Shown piece by piece: positions 49,009-57,648 of a DNA stretch of 64,000 bases. The stretch's first letter is position 1, and every line of letters begins with the position of its first letter. The DNA comes from Staphylococcus piscifermentans (GTDB lineage Bacteria; Bacillota; Bacilli; Staphylococcales; Staphylococcaceae), in assembly GCF_900186985.1 (NCBI RefSeq), contig NZ_LT906447.1:868001-932000 (forward strand), given 5' to 3'. A program made the position numbers and the translations under genes. The notes under the pieces are model-generated. The model was not told the DNA's origin. It ran no database searches and saw only the letters and a program-made list of their open reading frames with translations.

Positions 49009-49527
49009 TTATTTCCCCTTATTCAACGCAATCCGAATATGTTCTAAATGGTGATTTCCATGCCAAGCCATCTTAGAAATTAATGCCGCTAAAGTTACCA
49101 TTCCGTCATCTGGATGGTGCATTTTTCGATGAAATGCTGTTTCTGACAGACTCTTTAATAACGTAGACCATCGTTTATGAAGCCCATTGATAAGGGCTAG
49201 CGAGTATTCTAAAGGAACATCTTGATCAGAAAGCTTTACCCATTCCTTTTCTTCAAAGGTGCAGACGTTCGGACAATGTTCTGTCAATATCAGCTTGGTA
49301 CGTATATAGGCATGCATATGCGCATCTGCAATATGATGTATTAAAGTTTGAACGTCCCAACTATTTTCTCTGTAGGTGGCTTGTCTTTCGGCTTGAGACA
49401 GGTTGCTTGTCAATGTCGTTAATTTTTCAGGCAGTTTCTCTATATCTTTGATCCAATTTGCTAAGTCGTTCGTAGTAAAAACTTCTGGAAAAGTATATGA
49501 ACCGATGGGATATTGATTTTTTAACAT
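49009..49527 (-). CDS. DinB/YfiT-family metal-binding protein, possible bacillithiol S-transferase
   Basis: 172 residues of the DinB four-helix fold. The metal ligands are likely the histidines in TLIHHIADAHMH (about 74-85) and WHGNHHLEHI near the end. QYPIGSYTFPEVFT at the N-terminus is typical of the YfiT/BstA subgroup, which in bacillithiol-making Firmicutes conjugates that thiol to electrophiles. The reaction is inferred from the family. It stands alone on the minus strand. Confidence 0.8.
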   Translation of the reverse strand: MLKNQYPIGSYTFPEVFTTNDLANWIKDIEKLPEKLTTLTSNLSQAERQATYRENSWDVQTLIHHIADAHMHAYIRTKLILTEHCPNVCTFEEKEWVKLSDQDVPLEYSLALINGLHKRWSTLLKSLSETAFHRKMHHPDDGMVTLAALISKMAWHGNHHLEHIRIALNKGK

Positions 49528-49665
49528 AGTATCTCCTTTATCAATCTTATTACATTGAGTATATCATTTTTGCAATTTAATCCGAATTATTCTCCTAAAA
49601 AGAGCAAAATATTACGATTTAATGAAAACCTTTCCAAAAAATATTTTGAAATAGTATGTTTTTAA

Positions 49666-49718
49666 TTGTCAAAACGCTTTCAGTATGACATACTTTAAAA
49701 TAATTAGTATGACACATT
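49666..49718 (+). promoter_or_regulatory. ppdK promoter with cre-like site and two CcpN-type boxes
   Basis: A promoter TTGTCA (49666-49671), 17 bases, CATACT (49689-49694) holds a cre-like 14-mer TCAAAACGCTTTCA (49669-49682, one mismatch to TGNAANCGNTNNCA). TATGACATACT (49684-49694) matches the CcpN consensus TRTGHYATAYW at all 11 positions and covers the -10 box. TATGACACATT (49708-49718) matches 10 of 11. The two boxes are 24 bp apart. Since the controlled enzyme runs gluconeogenically, repression on glucose makes sense. Confidence 0.7.
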
Positions 49719-49745
49719 AAGAGAGATATATGAGGTGATCAGCAA

Positions 49746-52388
49746 ATGACAAAATATATTTATGCATTTTCAGAAGGAAGTCAAGCTATGAAAGACCTTC
49801 TAGGAGGAAAGGGAGCTAACTTGGCAGAAATGAAGCGACTCGGCTTACCTGTGCCAGATGGCTTTACGATTACAACAGAAGCTTGTATTGAATATTTGAA
49901 ACATGGTTCAACATTATCAGATGAATTGAAGGAAGAATTACATAATCAATTGGCAGCATTCTCAGAACGAACTGGCAAAGCATTTTCATCTGACGAGAAT
50001 TTATTATTAGTATCTGTGCGCAGCGGCGCAAAAATCTCCATGCCGGGAATGATGGATACGATTTTAAACTTAGGTTTGAATGATGAAAATGTTGAAAAGT
50101 TAGCAGAAAAAACTGGAGATGCACGATTTGCGTATGATTGCTACCGACGTTTATTGCAAATGTTCGGTCAAGTCGTATACGGTATTTCGATGACTGCTTT
50201 CGATCATTATTTTGATAAGTATAAAGAAGAACATGGGTATGAAATAGATGCTGATATTCCAGCTGAAGGTTTAAAAGAAATCAGTGAGCGCTTCAAAGAA
50301 ATTTATGTTGAAGAAGTCTACAAACCATTCCCGCAAGAACCTTTAAAACAATTAACAGAAGCAGTAGAAGCGGTATTTAAATCTTGGGACAACGACCGCG
50401 CCCGTGTCTATCGTGACTTAAATGACATTCCGCATGACATCGGAACTGCAGTCAATGTACAAGAAATGGTCTTCGGTAATAGTGGTGACCGTAGCGGAAC
50501 AGGTGTTGCCTTCACGCGTAACCCGGTAACTGGTGAAAATAAATTATTCGGTGAATACTTATTAAATGCACAAGGGGAAGATGTAGTAGCTGGTATCCGT
50601 ACGCCAAAAGAAATCGCTACTTTAGATACACAAATGCCAGATGTTTATCAAGAATTTGTAGATGTGACTGAGAAATTAGAAGCACATTACAAAGATATGC
50701 AAGATATCGAATTTACGATTGAAAATGCCAAATTGTATATCTTACAAACACGTAATGGTAAACGTACTGCTAAAGCAGCCATGAAAATTGCCGTTGATTT
50801 AGTAGATGAAGGGGTTATCACGAAAGAAGAGGCGCTGACAAAGGTAGATGTAAAATCCATCGATACATTGCTGCACCCGGCTTTTGAAGAAAAAGCTTTA
50901 GAAGCAGCAGAAGCAATTTCTGACGCAGGACTTCCTGCAAGCCCTGGAGCTTCAACAGGTAAAGTCGTCTTCTCAGCAGAAGATGCTAAAGCACAAGCGG
51001 AACAAGGGGATAAAGTCATTTTGATGCGTCCTGAAACTTCTCCAGAAGATATTGAAGGAATGGTCGCAAGTGAAGCAATTGTAACGACACATGGTGGTAT
51101 GACTTCCCATGCTGCAGTAGTGGCACGTGGTATGGGTAAATGCTGTGTGACAGGCTGCTCAAACTTGAATATTGACACTGCTAATAAAGTGGTTAATTAT
51201 CATGGTAAACAAATTCATGAAGGCGACGTTATTTCAGTTGATGGTTCCACAGGCAATATCTACCTGGGTGAAATTGAAACGACGAGTGCTGAACATAGCG
51301 AAGAATTCGACCGCTTCATGCAGTGGGCAGAAGAAAGTGCACGTTTAGCTGTCCGCATGAATGCCGAAACACCTGCAGACATTGAAGCAGGTTATCAATT
51401 CGATGCTTCAGGAATTGGTCTAGTACGTACAGAGCATATGTTCTTTGGTGCTGAACGTCTCGTGCAAATGCGTCGTTTCATTCTAGCTTCGTCAAAAGAA
51501 GAACGTGTTGAGGCCTTGAATGAAATTCGTAAGTATCAAACTGAAGACTTTGAAGAAATCTTCAGATTATCTAATGGTCGATCAACTATTGTACGTTTAT
51601 TAGATCCGCCATTACATGAATTCCTTCCGAAATCAGAAGAAGAAATTCAAATCGTATCGAATCAATTAGACGTTCAACCAGAAGTATTGAAACAACGTTT
51701 AGGTGATTTGCATGAAGTCAATCCGATGTTAGGACATCGTGGTTGTCGTTTAGCTGTCACATATCCTGAACTTGCTGAAATGCAGGCTGAAGCAATTATC
51801 GGCAGTGTGATGCGTCTGCAAGCCGAAGGTATCGAAAGCAAACCGGAAATCATGATTCCATTAGTTTCTACTGTCGAAGAATTTAAGACTTTAAAAGACA
51901 CAATTCAGACAACCATTTCTGAATTAGAAGAAAAAGAAAACAAGACAGTGAACTATCTTATTGGTACAATGATAGAAACACCTAGAGCGTGTCTCATCGC
52001 AGGTCAACTTGCTCAAGAATCAGAATTCTTCAGCTTTGGTACTAATGACTTAACACAATTGACTTATGGATTCTCACGCGATGATGCAGGTAAATTTATT
52101 GGTGAATATATTAATAGAGACTTGTTATCAGTTGATCCTTTCCAAACTTTAGATGTCGACGGTGTAGGACAATTGATTCAGACAGCAGTTGAACAAGCAA
52201 AAGCCAGCAACCCTCAAATCAAAATTGGAGTCTGCGGTGAACTTGGCGGCGATCCGAAATCAATTCACTTCTTTAACGATTTAGATATTGATTATGTTTC
52301 TTGCTCACCTTTCCGTGTGCCGGGCGCGATTTTAGCTGCTGCACAAAGTCAGGTAGAAAGCGAGAGATTGGTCGGTGCAAACAACTAA
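49746..52388 (+). CDS. ppdK: Pyruvate, phosphate dikinase
   Basis: 880 residues, the normal length. The N-terminal ATP-grasp part starts KYIYAFSEGSQAMKDLLGGKGANLAEM; the swivelling phosphohistidine domain has THGGMTSHAAVVARGMGKC with the catalytic His455; the C-terminal TIM barrel ends with GVCGELGGDP carrying the conserved Cys. It interconverts pyruvate + ATP + Pi and PEP + AMP + PPi. It overlaps the gene for its regulator by 14 bases. Confidence 0.97.
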   Translation: MTKYIYAFSEGSQAMKDLLGGKGANLAEMKRLGLPVPDGFTITTEACIEYLKHGSTLSDELKEELHNQLAAFSERTGKAFSSDENLLLVSVRSGAKISMPGMMDTILNLGLNDENVEKLAEKTGDARFAYDCYRRLLQMFGQVVYGISMTAFDHYFDKYKEEHGYEIDADIPAEGLKEISERFKEIYVEEVYKPFPQEPLKQLTEAVEAVFKSWDNDRARVYRDLNDIPHDIGTAVNVQEMVFGNSGDRSGTGVAFTRNPVTGENKLFGEYLLNAQGEDVVAGIRTPKEIATLDTQMPDVYQEFVDVTEKLEAHYKDMQDIEFTIENAKLYILQTRNGKRTAKAAMKIAVDLVDEGVITKEEALTKVDVKSIDTLLHPAFEEKALEAAEAISDAGLPASPGASTGKVVFSAEDAKAQAEQGDKVILMRPETSPEDIEGMVASEAIVTTHGGMTSHAAVVARGMGKCCVTGCSNLNIDTANKVVNYHGKQIHEGDVISVDGSTGNIYLGEIETTSAEHSEEFDRFMQWAEESARLAVRMNAETPADIEAGYQFDASGIGLVRTEHMFFGAERLVQMRRFILASSKEERVEALNEIRKYQTEDFEEIFRLSNGRSTIVRLLDPPLHEFLPKSEEEIQIVSNQLDVQPEVLKQRLGDLHEVNPMLGHRGCRLAVTYPELAEMQAEAIIGSVMRLQAEGIESKPEIMIPLVSTVEEFKTLKDTIQTTISELEEKENKTVNYLIGTMIETPRACLIAGQLAQESEFFSFGTNDLTQLTYGFSRDDAGKFIGEYINRDLLSVDPFQTLDVDGVGQLIQTAVEQAKASNPQIKIGVCGELGGDPKSIHFFNDLDIDYVSCSPFRVPGAILAAAQSQVESERLVGANN

Positions 52389-53193
52389 CGAAAATTTAAC
52401 ATTGTATATTGTTTCAGATTCTATCGGAGAAACAGCGATGCGTATGGCACACGCCACATTGACGCAGTTTCCAGATTTAGAAGAGAAAGCAGAAATTAAA
52501 AAATTTCCATTCATTAAAAGTGAAGAGGAATTCTTAACGATTTTAAACTTAGCCAAGCAGCGTAATGCAGTAGTGGTCACTACATTAGTCAGTCCGAAAT
52601 TCAATCAATTAGGACAGGAATTTGCCAAAGAAGAACAGATTCCTTATGTAGATTATATGTCTGGCTTGCTCAGTATTATTGAAGAACGCACTCACCGTTC
52701 GCCTTTACGTGAAAGTGGCGCACTTCGAAAATTAGACGAGCATTATTTCCAACGTATAGAAGCGATGGAATTCTCGGTTAAATACGATGACGGTAAGGTA
52801 TACGAAGGTATGGAAGATGCTGATGCAGTAATTGTAGGAGTGTCCCGTACCTCTAAAACGCCGCTCAGTATGTACCTGGCAAATAAAGGCTACAAAATAG
52901 CGAATATCCCTTTAGTGCCTGAAGCGCCTATACCTGAAGAAGTATTTAACAAGAAAATGCTAGTGTTCGGCTTAACAGCAAGTCCGAACTATATTATGAA
53001 CATCCGTACAGAGCGTATTCGCGTCTTAGGAATGAAAGGTTCTGCAAATTATAATAGTTTGCAGCGCATTAAAGAAGAACTCAGCTATGCAGAAGAAGTC
53101 TTTTCAAAATTCAATGCGACTGTCATAAATACAGAATATAAATCTATAGAAGAATCTGCATTCTATATTGAAAAATATTTAAATAAAAAATAA
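52375..53193 (+). CDS. PPDK regulatory protein (ADP-dependent kinase / Pi-dependent pyrophosphorylase)
   Basis: 272 residues from GTG 52375, within the end of ppdK. The family-specific P-loop is GVSRTSKTPLSMYLA. LYIVSDSIGETAMRMAHATL at the N-terminus is diagnostic of DUF299. In the family it inactivates PPDK by phosphorylating the threonine next to the active His and reactivates it by phosphorolysis. The overlapping arrangement with ppdK here supports that role over the alternative PEP-synthase target. Confidence 0.93.
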   Translation: MQTTNENLTLYIVSDSIGETAMRMAHATLTQFPDLEEKAEIKKFPFIKSEEEFLTILNLAKQRNAVVVTTLVSPKFNQLGQEFAKEEQIPYVDYMSGLLSIIEERTHRSPLRESGALRKLDEHYFQRIEAMEFSVKYDDGKVYEGMEDADAVIVGVSRTSKTPLSMYLANKGYKIANIPLVPEAPIPEEVFNKKMLVFGLTASPNYIMNIRTERIRVLGMKGSANYNSLQRIKEELSYAEEVFSKFNATVINTEYKSIEESAFYIEKYLNKK

Positions 53194-53263
53194 GGATATT
53201 GCTTTATCTTTCTCACACTTAAAAAAATATCCGACATTCACAATTTAAAATATAAACGTCTGA

Positions 53264-53310
53264 CCGTGTTTGAGCACTCACACTCAAGCGCGGCCTTTTA
53301 ATTTTTTCGA
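53264..53310 (+). terminator. Terminator of the ppdK operon
   Basis: CCGTGTTTGAG (53264-53274) pairs with CTCAAGCGCGG (53283-53293) with two G-U pairs, followed by CCTTTTAATTTTTT. Confidence 0.85.
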
Positions 53311-53358
53311 AATTCGGGAAGAGAAGAATATGCTAATGAGAAATAAGGAGATGTTTAA

Positions 53359-54366
53359 ATGGTTGAAAATCAACAAATTGTGTTAGCGCAATTTCCAGAA
53401 GGCATGCCGACAAAAGAAGATTTCCGTTATGAATCTGTCGAAGTGAAGGAACCTTCAGAAAATGAAGTACTCGTACAAACGATTTACCTCTCGATGGATC
53501 CTTATTTAAGAAACGGCATGCGTAAAAATGACCCTTATGTGACATCATTTCAAGTAGATGAGCCTATAGTAGGACGCATGGTCAGCAAAGTGGTCACTTC
53601 TCAACATCCAGATTTTAAAGAGGGTGACTTTGTAGTAGGTGCTCTGCCTTGGCGTTTATACAACACGGTTGACGGAGAAGAGTTGCAGAAGATAGAGAAT
53701 CCAGTCGGTCCATTATACTTGTACTTAAGTACTTTAGGATCACCAGGTCAAACAGCCTATCATGGATTATTATGTATCGGTAAACCACAAGCAGGAGAAA
53801 CTGTAGTTGTTTCTGCGGCATCAGGTGCTGTAGGTTCTGTTGCTGGACAGATTGCGAAGATTAAAGGCGCCAAAGTTGTAGGCATTGCAGGCGGCGAGAA
53901 GAAAACACTTTACCTAATCGATGAATTAGGCTTCGATCGTGCTGTGGATTATAAACGTGAGGATTATGCAGAAAGATTAGCCGAGGCTGTACCTAATGGC
54001 GTTGATGTGTATTATGAAAACGTCGGTGGAGATGTAGCGAATGAGGTGTTCAAACATCTCAATACATTCGCACGTATTCCAGTATGCGGCGCGATTTCGA
54101 CTTATAACGCTGACGTACCTGAATATGAACCAGCCATTCAGCCAATTTTAATTAAAAATCAAGCATTAATGCAAGGATTTATTGTCAGACAGTTTAAAGA
54201 TGATTTCCCTCGTGCTGCTAAAGAATTAGCCCAGTGGGTTAAAGAAGGAAAAATTAAATCTAAGACATCTATTGCAGAAGGATTTGATTATGTACCAGAA
54301 GCTTTTGAAAATCTCTTTACAGGACAGAATTTTGGTAAACAAGTGGTGAAAGTAGCAGAAGAATGA
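53359..54366 (+). CDS. NADP-dependent zinc-free medium-chain oxidoreductase (CurA/PTGR type), copy 1
   Basis: 335 residues. The cofactor site is AASGAVGSVAGQIAKIKGAK and the following GIAGG; SMDPYLRNGM near residue 50 is typical of the prostaglandin/curcumin reductase branch, which reduces alpha,beta-unsaturated ketones and aldehydes. No zinc ligands are seen. AAGGAG lies upstream. A close paralogue is at 55441. The physiological substrate is unknown. Confidence 0.88.
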   Translation: MVENQQIVLAQFPEGMPTKEDFRYESVEVKEPSENEVLVQTIYLSMDPYLRNGMRKNDPYVTSFQVDEPIVGRMVSKVVTSQHPDFKEGDFVVGALPWRLYNTVDGEELQKIENPVGPLYLYLSTLGSPGQTAYHGLLCIGKPQAGETVVVSAASGAVGSVAGQIAKIKGAKVVGIAGGEKKTLYLIDELGFDRAVDYKREDYAERLAEAVPNGVDVYYENVGGDVANEVFKHLNTFARIPVCGAISTYNADVPEYEPAIQPILIKNQALMQGFIVRQFKDDFPRAAKELAQWVKEGKIKSKTSIAEGFDYVPEAFENLFTGQNFGKQVVKVAEE

Positions 54367-54496
54367 ATTAAGAGAAGCGGATGAGTCTTTTGGCTCATTC
54401 GTTTTTATACATACAAATTGCGCAGTCTTCTTGAAACCTCTATACTTAATTCAAATATCTCTAATTTGAAAAGAAAAGACAAAAGGGGAATGAAGA

Positions 54497-55372
54497 ATGG
54501 ATAAACAAAATCAACCCAGTAAAAAAACTACATTTATCCTGATGATTGCGGCAATTATTCTCGGGGTTTTAGGTATTGCTAAATACATGTTAGACTCCAA
54601 TCATCAAAGTAGTCATGATACGACAAATAAATCTATCGGTACGCCGACTTTCTTTATGCATGGTTATGGCGGCAGTGTTAACTCTGAAGCTTTTTTTAAA
54701 AAAGAAGTTCAAAAAGAAGGCATTACCAAGCATCCGATTATAGCCGACGTTACGTCAAATGGCCATGTGACGTTAAAAGGCGAGTTGCCTAAAAATGAAA
54801 AACATCCAGTGGTTCTTATTAATTTAAGAGATAATAAAAACGGTGACATGAAACAAAATGCCTTATGGATTAAAAATGTGTTAGAAGCGATGCAACAAAA
54901 ATATCAGTTTGATCAATTCAATATTGTCACACATTCTATGAGTAATTTATCGTTTGCGTACTATATGCTGCAATATAGCAATAATCCAGATTTGCCAAGT
55001 TTACATAAACAAGTGAATATTGCAGGTACTTTCAATGGCATTATCGGTATTAATGATGAGCCTGGCAAAGTTGAGCTGAATGCAGAGGGTAAACCGAATA
55101 GAATGACGGATGAATACGTTGATTTATTAAATTTACGTAAGAATAAAGCTTATCCTAAAGTAGAAGTATTGAATATTTACGGTAATGTGGAAGATGGAAC
55201 AAATAGCGATGAGCGTGTGACGAATGCTTCTTCCAAATCTCTAAGATATCTTTTAGAGGGTAATACTAAAAGTTATCGAGAAATGATGATTAAAGGTAAA
55301 AAAGGACAACATAGCCAATTGCATGAGAATCCTAAAGTCGCTCAACAACTGATTGATTTCTTGTGGAAATAA
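54497..55372 (+). CDS. Membrane-anchored alpha/beta hydrolase (DUF915 type) with altered nucleophile elbow
   Basis: 291 residues. A short cytoplasmic start leads to a hydrophobic anchor (TFILMIAAIILGVLGIAKYM, about 12-31), so the enzyme domain is outside the membrane. FFMHGYGGSVNSE is the oxyanion loop; the presumed nucleophile Ser lies in THSMSNLSFAYYML, where the usual GHSxG is changed at both glycines. GQHSQLHENP carries the likely catalytic His. It lies between the two oxidoreductase paralogues. Activity is possible but unproven. Confidence 0.75.
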   Translation: MDKQNQPSKKTTFILMIAAIILGVLGIAKYMLDSNHQSSHDTTNKSIGTPTFFMHGYGGSVNSEAFFKKEVQKEGITKHPIIADVTSNGHVTLKGELPKNEKHPVVLINLRDNKNGDMKQNALWIKNVLEAMQQKYQFDQFNIVTHSMSNLSFAYYMLQYSNNPDLPSLHKQVNIAGTFNGIIGINDEPGKVELNAEGKPNRMTDEYVDLLNLRKNKAYPKVEVLNIYGNVEDGTNSDERVTNASSKSLRYLLEGNTKSYREMMIKGKKGQHSQLHENPKVAQQLIDFLWK

Positions 55373-55440
55373 TGTAAGATTGAAATTTCCTTAAAACGGT
55401 AATAGATAAAGTATCATATTATTGAACAGGAGATGTAATA

Positions 55441-56457
55441 ATGGTTCAAAACAAACAAATTGTATTGGCTAGATATCCAGAAGGTATGCCGCAAGATGAG
55501 GATTTCCGTTATGAAGATGTTGAGGTGCAAGAACCGAAAGAAGGCCAAGTAGTAGTTGAAACGGCTTATATCTCGGTCGACCCTTATATGAGAAATCGTA
55601 TGAAACCTTCATCAGATTCTTATGTTGAGAATTTCCAATTAGATGAACCGATTGTTGGTTTCACTGTAGGTCAAGTTAAAAAATCCAATAACGATGATTT
55701 TAACGAAGGCGACATTGTAACAGGCATGATGCCTTGGGCGACACTTCCAACAGTAGATGGAAAAACGATTAGAAAAGTACCGCCATTGGATGTACCGCCT
55801 TATTTATATTTAGGTGTGCTAGGTATGACAGGACAAACAGCTTACAATGGTTTGCTTGAAATTGGTAAGCCGAAAGAAGGAGAAACGGTTGTAGTATCAG
55901 CAGCTTCTGGTGCAGTCGGTGCAGTAGTAGGACAAGTTGCGAAAATTAAAGGTGCTAAAGTCGTCGGTATTGCAGGCGGAGAAGAAAAGAACCGCTATTT
56001 AGTGGATGAATTAGGCTTCGACCACGCTGTTGATTACAAACGAGATGACTATGCTGATAAATTGGCAGAAGCAGTGCCGGATGGCGTAGATGTCTATTTC
56101 GAAAATGTTGGTGGGACTGTAGCGAATGAAGTCTTTAAACACTTAAATACATTTGCGCGTATTCCGGTATGCGGTTCTATTTCTAAATATAATGATGAAG
56201 AGGTATCTTATGAACCAGCTATTCAACCGATTTTAATTAAAAACCAAGCATTAATGCAAGGCTTCTTAGTTGTTCAATTCGAGAAAAACTTTGAAAGCGC
56301 AGGTAAACAACTTGCACAATGGGTTAAAGAAGGTAAAATTAAAACAAAAACATCTGTCGCAGATGGAATTGACCAAGTCCCTCACGCATTCAGAAACTTA
56401 TTTACTGGGGAAAACTTCGGTAAACAAGTGATTAAAGTATCTAATATTCTTGATTAA
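55441..56457 (+). CDS. NADP-dependent zinc-free medium-chain oxidoreductase (CurA/PTGR type), copy 2
   Basis: 338 residues, strongly similar to the product at 53359 throughout: SVDPYMRNRM, AASGAVGAVVGQVAKIKGAK, and a nearly identical VANEVFKHLNTFARIPVCG. Local duplication with later insertion or retention of the hydrolase gene between copies is the simple explanation. The next gene begins 12 bases on, so it is probably cotranscribed. Confidence 0.88.
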   Translation: MVQNKQIVLARYPEGMPQDEDFRYEDVEVQEPKEGQVVVETAYISVDPYMRNRMKPSSDSYVENFQLDEPIVGFTVGQVKKSNNDDFNEGDIVTGMMPWATLPTVDGKTIRKVPPLDVPPYLYLGVLGMTGQTAYNGLLEIGKPKEGETVVVSAASGAVGAVVGQVAKIKGAKVVGIAGGEEKNRYLVDELGFDHAVDYKRDDYADKLAEAVPDGVDVYFENVGGTVANEVFKHLNTFARIPVCGSISKYNDEEVSYEPAIQPILIKNQALMQGFLVVQFEKNFESAGKQLAQWVKEGKIKTKTSVADGIDQVPHAFRNLFTGENFGKQVIKVSNILD

Positions 56458-56469
56458 TGAGGTGGTAGT

Positions 56470-57483
56470 GTGAAAGCAATCGGTGCAGATCAACCCTTTG
56501 CCTTGTCAGAAGGAAATTTATTTTATGAATTTGATAAAGACCAGCCTATTCCTAAGAACAATGAACTGTTGATTAAAGTAAAGGCTATCAGTGTAAATCC
56601 AGTCGACACGAAAATTCGTCAAACACCTATTAAAAATTCGCCACGTATTTTAGGTTTCGATGCAGTAGGTGAAGTGGTAGCAGCAGGACCTGAAACTGAG
56701 TTGTTCTCAGTAGGCGATGAAGTTTTCTATTCAGGTTCACCTAATTATGACGGTTCAAATGAACAGTATCAAATTATGGATGAGCGTTATGTTGCGCGTA
56801 AACCAGATAATTTAACGTATAATGAAGCGGTGAGTTTGCCATTAACTGGTTTAACGGCTTATGAAACATTATTTGATGTATTCGGAATTTCATCTAATCC
56901 AGATAATAATAGAGATAAAACTTTATTAATTATCAATGGAGCTGGCGGTGTCGGCAGTATTGCGACCCAAGTTGCAAAAGAATACGGCTTACGTGTGGTT
57001 ACTACTGCAGGGCGTAATGAAACCAAAGAATGGTCAGAAATTATGGGTGCTGATTTGGTTCTAAATTATAAAGAAGATATGCAAGCTCAGTTGAAACAAC
57101 AAGGAATCGAACAGATTGATTATATTTTCTGTACATTTAATACGGATTTATATTATAAGAAAATGATTGACTTAGTGAAACCCAGAGGTCATATTGCAAC
57201 TATTGTAGCTTTTGAAGAAGACCAAGATTTAAATCTCTTGAAAGATAAAAGTATCACCTTCACCCATGAATTTATGTACACACGCGCATTATATGATGAC
57301 GATGTGATTAAATACCATCGCTATTTAACTGATATCTCTAATAAAGCAGTGGGCGGTGCGTATCGTCCAACAGTAACGAAAGTTATTGATGGTCTGACTG
57401 CAGATACTTTATATGAAGCACATGAGAAATTAGAAAGTCACAGTATGATTGGTAAACTGGTCATTAATATGGAAGACAAGTAA
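56470..57483 (+). CDS. Zinc-type alcohol dehydrogenase-like / quinone oxidoreductase family protein
   Basis: 337 residues from GTG with GAGGTGG upstream. Nucleotide site [30 protein letters not shown] and [11 protein letters not shown] are typical of QOR-like MDR enzymes. No zinc-binding cysteines are evident. It follows copy 2 of the CurA-type gene by 12 bases and ends at a good terminator. It probably reduces quinones or enones with NADPH; the substrate is unknown. Confidence 0.85.
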   Translation: MKAIGADQPFALSEGNLFYEFDKDQPIPKNNELLIKVKAISVNPVDTKIRQTPIKNSPRILGFDAVGEVVAAGPETELFSVGDEVFYSGSPNYDGSNEQYQIMDERYVARKPDNLTYNEAVSLPLTGLTAYETLFDVFGISSNPDNNRDKTLLIINGAGGVGSIATQVAKEYGLRVVTTAGRNETKEWSEIMGADLVLNYKEDMQAQLKQQGIEQIDYIFCTFNTDLYYKKMIDLVKPRGHIATIVAFEEDQDLNLLKDKSITFTHEFMYTRALYDDDVIKYHRYLTDISNKAVGGAYRPTVTKVIDGLTADTLYEAHEKLESHSMIGKLVINMEDK

Positions 57484-57488
57484 GGCAG

Positions 57489-57525
57489 AAAGCATAGCTC
57501 TTTTTTGAGGGCTATGCTTTTTATT
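57489..57525 (+). terminator. Terminator after the oxidoreductase genes
   Basis: AAAGCATAGC (57489-57498) pairs with GCTATGCTTT (57511-57520), with CTC/GAG inside, followed by TTATT. Confidence 0.88.
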
Positions 57526-57648
57526 ATGCAATGAGACAGATAATCTACATTACTTAGGAGACTGTTGAAACTGCGAGAATAAAGTGTTCTAGGCATAGAA
57601 AGAGGGTAATAATAAGACATCAACTTAATAGGAGGAAGTTTTTTCGTT

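Noticed and set aside
50687..51178. 163-residue minus-strand frame opposite ppdK
   Set aside because: Antisense shadow, serine/alanine-rich composition from codon bias of the real gene.
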